Shown here one piece after another: positions 9,705 to 16,981 of a stretch of DNA of 64,000 nucleotides. The position numbers were made by a program, and so were the translations under genes. The DNA lies in contig CAWAED010000002.1 in the NCBI GenBank assembly GCA_963781105.1, positions 124,001 through 188,000 of the forward strand, given 5' to 3'. This stretch comes from Palsa-295 sp963781105 (GTDB lineage Bacteria > Acidobacteriota > Terriglobia > Acidiferrales > UBA7541). The notes beneath the pieces are model-generated. The model had not been told where the DNA came from. It saw nothing but the letters and a program-made list of their open reading frames with translations, and made no database searches. The number at the start of each line of letters is the position of its first letter. Within the stretch, counting starts at the first letter, position 1.

Positions 9705-9772
9705 AAACGACGAATTTCAGCCAATTAACATTCGGTTGTAAGCCGAAGGGTGTCTGCTCCAACCCTGATGGC
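9705..9772 (+). pseudogene. Decayed tRNA-like arm after the left repeat
   Basis: After the left 46-bp repeat the segment CATTCGGTTGTAAGCCGAAG recalls the anticodon arm expected for the parental tRNA-Asn (CATTCGGCTGTTAACCGAAG), with a degenerate T-arm after it. The same order, an intact 3' half then a decayed tRNA-like sequence, recurs at the right repeat. Confidence 0.4.
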
Positions 9773-9878
9773 AGAGTTAGCGGATCTTTCCTCGACTCAG
9801 TAAAACACGCAGCCTTGATTCCTGCAACCGCTCGCTGGCTGCGATGGGTGCAGCAGCAGGGCGGATTCCATGGCGAGC

Positions 9879-12308
9879 TCAAACACTCAATGCATCGGTG
9901 AGGGTATAGCCCAGCGCGGCATAGCCTGCCAACCTTTGCTTGTACATTCGAGCTAGCATTGGCACCAGCACATCCGCGTAATCGTAAACTTGGACTTCCT
10001 TTTTATTCTCATGGAGTCTGTGGAGACGGCCCACATACTGCTGGAGAGTTCCTCTCCAGGAAACCGGCATCGCAAGTAGAAGTGTGTCGAGGCGCGCATC
10101 GTCAAAACCTTCACCGAGGTAGCTTCCGGTTGCAAGAATGACGCGCGGCTCGTCGGAAGGCACGACAGCCAGGGACTCTGTCAGTTTCGTTCTCTGCTTT
10201 GCGCCCAGGCCACCTTTCAAGATGAAGACGTGCGAACATACCCCGTGCAATTGTCCCGCCAAGTAATCGAGATGATCCGTTCGGCTCGTCAGAACGAGCG
10301 GCGATCGCCCAGCCGATAAAGCACTCTGAAGATCCCGTACGATCAACTCGTTTCTGTGTTGGCTTCCGACGAGTGCGGCGTAAAGATCCTGAATTGTGAT
10401 TTCGATTTCTGTCTGTTCCCAAGCAAAGTTGGTAAAACGTGGGATGACCTTGTGTTCGAGGAGCGACGTCTGTGCCGCTTTCTTCGCGGTGAGGTGGAAC
10501 CGCATGGGACCACATTGCATGTAAATGATCGGATGATGCCCGTCTCTTCGGATCGGCGTGGCCGTCAAGCCCAACACATACTTTGCTTTTACTTGGCGAA
10601 GGACTCGTTCAAAAGTGACGGCGGACAAATGATGGCACTCGTCTGCGATGACGTGGCCGTAGTCGGCGACGAAATCTTCGACATCTCCTTTGCGCTGCAA
10701 ACTCTGGATCACAGCAACATCAATCACGCCGGTTCGCTTGATCTTTCCTCCTCCAATTTGACCGATGCTTCCAATTGGCATATCCAGGAAGGCTGACAAT
10801 CGCTCACGCCACTGGTCCATTAGCTGGCGCCTGTGCACCAGGATCAATGTGTTGACCCCCCTTCTGGCGATCAGGCAGGCACTAACGACGGTCTTTCCAA
10901 ATGCTGTTGGGGCGCTGAGAACGCCTTGGTCATAATGAAGCACATGGTAGATGGCTTCCTTTTGTTCAGGCCGCAGCTCGGCGTTGAAGGAGCCTCTAAT
11001 TTGCCGACCCATAGTTCTTTCATCCTGCAGCTCCACGTTCACCCCGTGGAATTTGAAAACGGCAAGCACCTCGTCGACACACCCTCTCGGAAGGCCAATG
11101 TGCTCTGGGAAGTCCTCGCTGCAGGATATGACGCGAGGCTTACCGTAGGTCGAGAGTCGCATCGCTTGGGCTCGGTAAAATTCAGGATTCTGAAAGGCGG
11201 CGATGCGAATTAATCGATCCAGCATGGAGGACGGCAGATCTTTCTTTTCGATGTAGACAAGATTGCCCACCACCACGCGGACTGTAGATGGCAATGGCTC
11301 TGCAATCGGCCCGTCTTTCCGCTTGTGTGATGGGCTCCACAGCCAGGGAGCCTCGTCCCTTCCTTCTTCGGGAAAGCTAAGATGCACTCCAATCGTGTTT
11401 CCACTGGGCGCTATTTCCTGAATCATGCGCGCCAGCCTATCCGTTAGTATTTTTTGAACCGACTCTAAGAATTTCCATTGATCGACGTAAGGCTGGAAGA
11501 ATTCATCCAAGAATACGCTGTTGCCTTGCTCTCGGGCAGGTTTTTGAAGCGGCAGAGCAATCAAATTCCCAAAGCCGCCCTTAGGCAGCGTGTCCTGGCT
11601 AGGGAAAAGACGATCATAAGAATCCAGTCCGATCTCGTGGCGGCTTTCCATCGTCCGGGTCAACAAGGCGCAACCAAGCTGTCTGGCATTGGCAGCGAGC
11701 ACTGCGTGGTTGAAGAAAAGCCAAATGTGCGCACCGTTTCCTGATCGCGAGCGCTCGACGGACACGGGGACCTGAAACCTCCGACATGTGGAAGCAAAAG
11801 CTGCGGCGTCTGCCATCCAAGACTTCTTGTCGAAATCCACGGCGAGAAACCAACAGGTTTCGTCGGGAAGTAGAGGATAGACGCCGATAGTCTGCTTCCC
11901 AGTGAGGTGATCGCGGATTGCGCTATCGGTGAGCGGTTGAAGCGTTCGTGTCTTCCGTGAAACCTTCTTTCGTTCTTCCGGTCTTGCAGCGTGAATCGCG
12001 CGCCAGTCCATGACACCAGCCGGAGAATAGCCAGACTTGCCGCTTTTTCCTTCCCAGCGTACTGCGTAAACGTCTTCTCGACCGCGAAACAAGCTTCGAA
12101 AAAGAGCAACTTTTCTCTCTGGGGTCAAACCCTCAATAGCGCGACTGTTAAGAGTCTCTACTGCGTTTACTTCTGGCGGAGAGCCTCTTTCGACCGCCGA
12201 ATCCGGGATCCCGAGCATTGCTCGGAGGCGCGCATTCTCCGCTCGAAGGCGCTCAGTTTCTTTTCGCGAGGATTTCAGTTGCTCCTCTGAACTGTTTTTA
12301 TCCAGCAT
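9879..12308 (-). CDS. Archaeo-eukaryotic primase-like domain fused to SF2 helicase (TOTE-type)
   Basis: The 809-residue protein begins with a short coiled coil (about 5-35). A primase-like domain (about 65-330) follows with the AEP signatures WFLAVDFDKKSW (acidic metal ligands), SGNGAHIWLFF (sxH motif) and GFGNLIALPLQ. A linker leads to a superfamily 2 helicase (about 440-800): Walker A in APTAFGKTVVSA, DECH box in VIADECHHLS, LGLTATPIRRDG, and motif VI in QQYVGRLHR. This is the domain pair described for TOTE conflict systems, thought to act against invading nucleic acids. Here it stands alone, with no nuclease gene beside it. It lies between tRNA-Asn-derived direct repeats and is divergent from a toxin-antitoxin pair. 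Confidence 0.82.
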   Translation of the reverse strand: MLDKNSSEEQLKSSRKETERLRAENARLRAMLGIPDSAVERGSPPEVNAVETLNSRAIEGLTPERKVALFRSLFRGREDVYAVRWEGKSGKSGYSPAGVMDWRAIHAARPEERKKVSRKTRTLQPLTDSAIRDHLTGKQTIGVYPLLPDETCWFLAVDFDKKSWMADAAAFASTCRRFQVPVSVERSRSGNGAHIWLFFNHAVLAANARQLGCALLTRTMESRHEIGLDSYDRLFPSQDTLPKGGFGNLIALPLQKPAREQGNSVFLDEFFQPYVDQWKFLESVQKILTDRLARMIQEIAPSGNTIGVHLSFPEEGRDEAPWLWSPSHKRKDGPIAEPLPSTVRVVVGNLVYIEKKDLPSSMLDRLIRIAAFQNPEFYRAQAMRLSTYGKPRVISCSEDFPEHIGLPRGCVDEVLAVFKFHGVNVELQDERTMGRQIRGSFNAELRPEQKEAIYHVLHYDQGVLSAPTAFGKTVVSACLIARRGVNTLILVHRRQLMDQWRERLSAFLDMPIGSIGQIGGGKIKRTGVIDVAVIQSLQRKGDVEDFVADYGHVIADECHHLSAVTFERVLRQVKAKYVLGLTATPIRRDGHHPIIYMQCGPMRFHLTAKKAAQTSLLEHKVIPRFTNFAWEQTEIEITIQDLYAALVGSQHRNELIVRDLQSALSAGRSPLVLTSRTDHLDYLAGQLHGVCSHVFILKGGLGAKQRTKLTESLAVVPSDEPRVILATGSYLGEGFDDARLDTLLLAMPVSWRGTLQQYVGRLHRLHENKKEVQVYDYADVLVPMLARMYKQRLAGYAALGYTLTDALSV

Positions 12309-12492
12309 TAATCCGGCACCTAGCTCTGCGAACTTCTATATCTATAAGATATGACGGGTGGGGCGGACAAGCACCACGCCACAATTTAGCGGACTACCGT
12401 CCATTCCGTCACAATGACCGAGAAAGTGGAGGGCACGCGATTTGGTGTTTTGCACATGTCGGGTTCGAGCATGTAGTCAAAGTTGTAAAGGC

Positions 12493-12522
12493 TTGACAAC
12501 GCAATATTGCAGGCAATATCCT
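12493..12522 (+). promoter_or_regulatory. Toxin promoter with overlapping palindromic operator
   Basis: TTGACA (12493-12498) and TATCCT (12517-12522) are 18 nt apart. Between them lies the perfect palindrome GCAATATTGC followed by a further half-site GCAATAT, a plausible binding site for the antitoxin. The -10 ends only eight bases before the toxin ATG, so the transcript is probably leaderless. Confidence 0.5.
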
Positions 12523-12530
12523 AGTGTGGC

Positions 12531-12965
12531 ATGAGGGCATATGTCTTAGACACGGATGTACTGGTCGCAGCCTTCCGTAGCGATGCTGGCGCATCGCGCC
12601 AAGTGCTCGAGGCAGCCCGGGCTCACCGATTCGAATTGCTTTTGTCTGTGCCGTTGATGCTGGAATACGAATCAGTTCTGACTCGCCCAGAACACCTTGC
12701 TGCCTGCGGAGCGAGCAGAGAAGATGTATCTGCTGTGCTCGACGAACTGGCCTTGGTCGGGAAGAGAGTCGAATTAATGATTCGCACACGGCCGATGCTA
12801 CCAGATCCGAACGACGAGATGGTTCTGGAAACGGCCATCAATGGTCGCGCCGATGCCATCGTCACTTTCAACAAGCGGGATTTTAGACCTGTGGCGGCCC
12901 GTTTTCGATGTTCGGTGGTTCGGCCCGGGGAAATCGTTCGAGGACTAGTAGAGGAAGCCGAGTAA
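12531..12965 (+). CDS. PIN-domain toxin, COG1569-type putative ribonuclease
   Basis: The 144-residue protein has the PIN fold signature: an initial Asp strand (YVLDTDVLVAAF), a conserved Glu in LMLEYESVLTRP, then DPNDEMVLETAINGRADAIVTFNKRDF with the last acidic ligands. PIN toxins of this family are Mg-dependent ribonucleases. The partner antitoxin gene starts 22 nt after the stop. There is no Shine-Dalgarno sequence and almost no room for a leader, while the antitoxin has a strong one. That difference would favour antitoxin excess. Toxin-first order is usual for this family. Confidence 0.8.
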   Translation: MRAYVLDTDVLVAAFRSDAGASRQVLEAARAHRFELLLSVPLMLEYESVLTRPEHLAACGASREDVSAVLDELALVGKRVELMIRTRPMLPDPNDEMVLETAINGRADAIVTFNKRDFRPVAARFRCSVVRPGEIVRGLVEEAE

Positions 12966-12987
12966 TGGCAAGAGAAGGAGCGAATTC

Positions 12988-13272
12988 ATGAGACGAAGCA
13001 ATTTTGCTTTGCGTGTACCACCCACGCTGTTGGCCGAAGCGCGAAAGGCCGCTGAATCGGAAGGCGTGGCTCTCAACCAACTGATCACTCTCGCACTCGC
13101 GGAAAAGGTTTCTGCTATGCGCACGGAAGAGTACTTTGAGGAACGCGCACGACGTGCCGATCCGGCAAGGGTCAACCGGATTCTAGCTCGCGTGGGCAGG
13201 GGAAATCCTCCTGTCGAAGGTGATGAACTCCCTTTGGAGTTTCCTGCTAGGAAGGTAAGGAAAAAGAAGTAA
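12988..13272 (+). CDS. Antitoxin of the PIN toxin, ribbon-helix-helix type
   Basis: The 94-residue basic protein begins with a ribbon-helix-helix pattern, SNFALRVPPTLLAEARKAAE...VALNQLITLALAEKV, as in HicB-like and CopG-like antitoxins. The C-terminal part is charged, ends in RKVRKKK and probably wraps the toxin. AAGGAG (12975-12980) lies eight bases before the ATG. It probably neutralises the PIN protein and represses the shared promoter through the GCAATATTGC palindrome at 12501. Confidence 0.75.
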   Translation: MRRSNFALRVPPTLLAEARKAAESEGVALNQLITLALAEKVSAMRTEEYFEERARRADPARVNRILARVGRGNPPVEGDELPLEFPARKVRKKK

Positions 13273-13341
13273 AAGGAGACATCATTTCTCTTCGACGCGC
13301 GGCCTTATCCTCACCGTCGAGGCCCCGCAATAAATCTGAGG

Positions 13342-13373
13342 TTGGCTCCCCCGGGTAGGATTCGATCCGTCGA
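13342..13373 (-). repeat. tRNA 3'-end fragment, opposite orientation
   Basis: The reverse complement reads a T-arm-like GGATCGAATCC followed by TACCCGGGGGAGCCAAC, a tRNA 3' end close to that of the 46-bp repeats but inverted and not identical. It lies between the antitoxin gene and the right-hand repeat. The rest of 13273-13495 has no recognisable gene. Confidence 0.5.
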
Positions 13374-13495
13374 GCAGTCATCTTTCTTCTCGTGGGTTAA
13401 TGATGGAACAACTTCGGAGCATTTGAGGGAGAAGATTGGCTTCCCAATAACCCTAAGCGACGGCTAAACAACGACTTATGGATTTGAAATCGAAC

Positions 13496-13541
13496 CTGTT
13501 AACCGAAGGGTTGCTAGTTCGAATCTAGCCCGGGGAGCCAA
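13496..13541 (+). repeat. 46-bp direct repeat, tRNA-Asn(GUU) 3' half, attachment-site-like (right)
   Basis: Exact copy of 9628-9673, starting again at the first base of the anticodon loop. The bases before it (ATCGAAC) cannot form the 5' side of the anticodon stem. With the left copy it brackets the primase-helicase and toxin-antitoxin genes. Confidence 0.8.
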
Positions 13542-13620
13542 CCTCTTTCTTCTCAGCGAATTGAATGCCGTAAGAACATTCGGTCGTTAGCCGAAGAGTT
13601 GCTAGTTTGATCGCAGGGAG
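13542..13620 (+). pseudogene. Decayed tRNA-Asn-like sequence after the right repeat
   Basis: It shows a D-arm-like TTCTCAGC...AAGAA, an anticodon-arm-like CATTCGGTCGTTAGCCGAAG and a T-arm start (AGTTGCTAGTTTGATC). Order and spacing follow a tRNA, but pairing is lost in the T-arm and acceptor. It aligns with the left outer unit at 9378-9470. Confidence 0.5.
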
Positions 13621-13790
13621 ATGGCAGGCCGTTCTAAGGAACGATTCGATGTTGCACGTAATCCCCCAGAACCCCGTTTGAACGAAGCCGCCCGCGCGGC
13701 GGACCACTTGATTGCATAACAATGCCGGCCCCTCGACCCGAGTAAACTGTGGTTTATCGACGACCGCAGGCTCGGAGAAAGGAGCCGGAC

Positions 13791-14846
13791 ATGATGATTA
13801 TAGGCGTAGATTACCACCCGAGCTTCCAAGCGATTGCATTTTGTGTAGAAGAGACTGGTGAGTGCGGTGAACAGGAACTGAGTCACAGTGATGGACAAGC
13901 AGAGAAGTTCTATCGAGACCTGAAGCAGCGCGGACTCCGCGTGCGGGTAGGGATGGAAGCTACCGGATATTCACGCTGGTTCGAGCGGCTGCTGGCAGAG
14001 TTGGGATTCGAGCTGTGGATCGGGGATCCGGCGGAGATTAAAGCGAAGCGAGTGAAGAAGCAGAAGTTCGACCGCGAGGACGCGCGACTGCTACGCCGGC
14101 TGATGCTGGAAAATAACTTCCCGCAGATCTGGATACCGAGTTCCGAGAATCGAGATCTACGGCAACTGCTGTGGCACCGGCATCGGCTGGTGCAGATGCG
14201 CACGCGGATCATGAATCAACTGCAGGCGTTGGCCATGAACGAGGGCTATCGCTGGAAGAAAAAACTGTTCAGCGAACAGGGGCGAGCGCTGTTAGAGAAG
14301 CTCGCGTTGGCTCCCTGGGCGAGTCGGCGCCGGCAAGAGTTACTCGAGCTGCTGGACCGTATGAATCCGGCCATCGAGGAGTTAACGGTCGCCGTCGAGC
14401 GGGAAGCCAGGAAGCGACCGGAAGCACTGCGACTGATGACCCATCCTGGTGTTGGTCCGCTTACGGCACTGGCTTACGTGTTGATCATCGGAACTCCGGC
14501 ACGGTTTCAACGGGGCAAGCAGATCGGCACGTACGTGGGGATGATTCCGAGTGAGGACTCCAGTGCTGGCAAGCAACGGCTGGGGCACATTAGCAAGCAA
14601 GGCAGTTCCTTGTTGCGTTTTTTGCTGGTGGAGGCGGCCCAAGCAGCAGTGCGTATCCATCCTGACTGGAGACGTCGGTATATCCATCTGGCGATGCGTC
14701 GCCACAAGAATATTGCCAAGGTAGCGATGGGACGCAGGCTGGCGATTAAGTTGTATTGGATGTGGCGAACTGGCTGCGAGTATTCGCAGCCAGTGAAGTG
14801 CGGTTCGTACGCGGGACAGCTCGGTATCGTACATGGCGTGAAGTAG
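13791..14846 (+). CDS. IS110/IS1111-family transposase
   Basis: The N-terminal RuvC-like DEDD domain shows IIGVDYHPS (Asp), RVGMEATGYS (Glu) and FDREDARLLRRL (two Asp). The C-terminal Transposase_20 domain shows HPGVGPLTALAYVLIIGT and the conserved serine in KQGSSLLRFLLVEAA. Length (351 residues) is normal, and no frameshift is seen, so it may be active. I start at ATGATG (13791) because GGAG lies upstream and the conserved domain begins at once; the frame is open from a GTG at 13749. It sits directly beside the tRNA-derived repeat, which may be its target or chance. Confidence 0.9.
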   Translation: MMIIGVDYHPSFQAIAFCVEETGECGEQELSHSDGQAEKFYRDLKQRGLRVRVGMEATGYSRWFERLLAELGFELWIGDPAEIKAKRVKKQKFDREDARLLRRLMLENNFPQIWIPSSENRDLRQLLWHRHRLVQMRTRIMNQLQALAMNEGYRWKKKLFSEQGRALLEKLALAPWASRRRQELLELLDRMNPAIEELTVAVEREARKRPEALRLMTHPGVGPLTALAYVLIIGTPARFQRGKQIGTYVGMIPSEDSSAGKQRLGHISKQGSSLLRFLLVEAAQAAVRIHPDWRRRYIHLAMRRHKNIAKVAMGRRLAIKLYWMWRTGCEYSQPVKCGSYAGQLGIVHGVK

Positions 14847-15070
14847 AACGCCGTCCACATGATGGGGCATCCCGCTCCCTAAAAAGGGAGTTTGAACAAG
14901 TAATCATGGTCCGAAGTACGGATCGAAGAGATGTATGGGTCGGACTGAAACCGACCGCTAGATTACGAACGAGCCGTGGTCGTCGATGCAGGAAGACAAG
15001 AAACCGACAAAAGCGAAAGAGAACAGCTCTTTTAGGTGAAAAGAAAGAAGTGCGTTCAAAAACAGTTTGA
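14847..15070 (+). ncRNA. Candidate bridge RNA region of the IS110-like element
   Basis: IS110-family elements encode a bridge RNA in a non-coding end; in the IS1111 group this is the transposase-distal end. This segment has no convincing gene and holds several local hairpins: CTCCCT/AGGGAG with an AAAA loop (about 14874-14889), GGTCGG/CCGACC with an ACTGAAA loop (about 14938-14956) and AAGAG/CTCTT (about 15015-15030). Whether these form target- and donor-binding loops cannot be judged by eye. From 15076 to 15389 nothing else is recognisable. Confidence 0.3.
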
Positions 15071-15389
15071 CAGGGCCGACATTGTTAGAGATGTCCGATT
15101 ACGCGGGTGCATTCAACGGATCGACGCAACACAAAGCTCGAACACCTTGCATTGAAAACAAAAGCTAAAATCATTCGTCAGGGGCCAGATCGGCAGGAAT
15201 TCTACCCTCGCTGGTTTTGACCTTGGCGTTGATTTCCCTGCGTAGTTCCGCCCCTCGTACCAAAATGCAAACGCACAACGAATGGCATTGCACGGCGCTC
15301 ACGGATACGAACAACGGCGACGGTTCTGTCTCCACGATAATCTAGGGCACAGCATCGCCCTGACCGGCTCCCAATCGGTTCTCACTGAA

Positions 15390-16625
15390 TCACGGATTTT
15401 GTCCTGTCGGATAAATCTTGATCCAGTGATTCCGGATTCTCGCTTTGACCTGTTGTCCATTCAAGTCGGAGACGATCAAGTTGGAATCCTGCAACGGCAT
15501 GTGGCAATCGATGCAGTTCTCGCGAATCTTCGCACCCAACTTCACAAATTCGCCGCAGTCCTGATCCTTATGACACTGCAAACATTTTTCCGAATAAGAC
15601 GCTGCGACATGTTCGGGCGCATGCACGTCATGACACGTTGTACACGTCATCTGCGAACTTCGGTAGCAGCGGCTTCTTTGCGTGAGTGCCACCTGATTGC
15701 CGTGGACGTCAACGCGGGCCTCCGCGTCGGGATGCGGCAGGGTGACGTAATTCTCCAGTTGCTGTCCCGGGACGTACGAAAACGCGGGCGCAATCGCTTG
15801 CCCGATTCCGCCATGACATTGCGCACACACCTCAATCTCACGGTCCCGGGGTAAACTCGCCGGATTCACGATGGAATGAGTGCCCGAAGAAACCGCGACA
15901 GGTTTCGATCGCTCGTACTCCGCATGCGCTCGGCCCGGCCCGTGGCATCGCTCGCACGAGATGCCCAGAACAAATCCAGTTTTCTTGAAGTAGTTTTCGG
16001 CTTTCTCCGACGGAATCGACTCAAAGTACGTAGCGTGACACTCCAGGCACCGAGGCAGAATCGGCCTGTCGAAGTTCGCGACGCCCTCGCTGTATCCCGG
16101 GCTGGTGATCCATCCTTTCAAGGCCGTCCAGTAAGACACCGGCAATTGAAAAAGCTGGTCGCCTTTCCAATACAAATAGGTTTGGCCCTTCTCTCCGGAC
16201 CCGGTGACGATATCGATTCGCTCTGTTCGCGTCTTCTGGTCCGGCGGCTGCCAGAACACGGCGGTTTCGTAAAATCCGCTTTCCTTCACGTCCATGCGGA
16301 AATGAAGGTCCGGATCGCCGGTCTTCAAGATATTCTCGCCGCTCGTAAAACTGCCCAAGATGGAATGCTCGGTGGGAAGTTGCGAGGTCAGGTGGTGAGC
16401 GGTGCGCGCATAGGTATTGCCGATGTCCTGATGGCATTCCTGACAATCGGCGTCCCCCAGGAAGTCACCGCGAGTGGCCGGTTCTTTTTCGCCAACGGAT
16501 GTCTTGGCCTGCCCCGGGGGGACGGGTTCAGTGCGCTGCGGCGCCGTTGGTGTTCCGATTCCAGCAACGAGAGAAGCTGCGCAAGTTAGGATTGCGATTA
16601 TGCCGGAGAGCTTTAATGTCGCCAT
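15390..16625 (-). CDS. Heptaheme cytochrome c, cytochrome c554-like
   Basis: Seven CxxCH heme motifs are visible: CQECH, CLECH, CERCH, CAQCH, CTTCH, CLQCH and CIDCH. They follow a signal peptide (LSGIIAILTCAASLVAG), so the protein is exported and probably periplasmic. The family of multiheme cytochromes related to c554 takes part in electron transfer to or from inorganic nitrogen, sulfur or metal substrates; the partner here is unknown and no other respiratory gene is adjacent. I start at MATLKL (16625) because the signal peptide begins there; the open frame reaches 16664. The 356-nt gap to the next gene (16626-16981) holds the divergent promoters but no recognisable site. Confidence 0.85.
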   Translation of the reverse strand: MATLKLSGIIAILTCAASLVAGIGTPTAPQRTEPVPPGQAKTSVGEKEPATRGDFLGDADCQECHQDIGNTYARTAHHLTSQLPTEHSILGSFTSGENILKTGDPDLHFRMDVKESGFYETAVFWQPPDQKTRTERIDIVTGSGEKGQTYLYWKGDQLFQLPVSYWTALKGWITSPGYSEGVANFDRPILPRCLECHATYFESIPSEKAENYFKKTGFVLGISCERCHGPGRAHAEYERSKPVAVSSGTHSIVNPASLPRDREIEVCAQCHGGIGQAIAPAFSYVPGQQLENYVTLPHPDAEARVDVHGNQVALTQRSRCYRSSQMTCTTCHDVHAPEHVAASYSEKCLQCHKDQDCGEFVKLGAKIRENCIDCHMPLQDSNLIVSDLNGQQVKARIRNHWIKIYPTGQNP

Positions 16626-16981
16626 GGAAAATCTATCCGCTCCATACGTTAGCCGATATCGCATTCGCCCTCAATGCGAATGCAAACAGGCCACTCGGCA
16701 ATGCGCGTCGTGCCGCAAGAAATGGTTACGCAGAGAAATTAACCGGCTTGATCGCTGGGGCGTCGCAAAGAGGAGCGGTCTGACATCTGCGTGGGTGTCT
16801 TATTCCAGCGAACGCGACTTGGCAATTCAATTTCGCAGTACATGGCGTTAGTATAGTTTGCTTTTCGACGCTTCTGGGACTGGACGGAGTTCTGGTGTAA
16901 CACAGTGGCCAGTCACGCAGGAGTGGCAATTTGTCGGCGAGCTCTTTTCGTCCATCCGAAAAACATTGGAGCGCTGGGAAA

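Larger units (their letters stand above)
13730..15075 (+). mobile_element. IS110/IS1111-family insertion sequence (ends approximate)
   Basis: One transposase gene with non-coding flanks. IS110-family elements lack clear terminal inverted repeats and usually make no target duplication, so the ends cannot be fixed by eye. The right end is placed near TTTGACAGGGCCGAC because structured non-coding sequence stops there; the left end is a guess between 13620 and 13750. Confidence 0.45.

Noticed and set aside
13621..13719. 32-codon frame between the tRNA relic and the IS110 transposase
   Set aside because: It has an ATG and a weak ribosome-binding site but is too short and has no recognisable family; it may be part of the IS end.
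15282..15854. Plus-strand frame opposite the cytochrome gene
   Set aside because: Antisense to seven heme motifs on the other strand, with no domain of its own.
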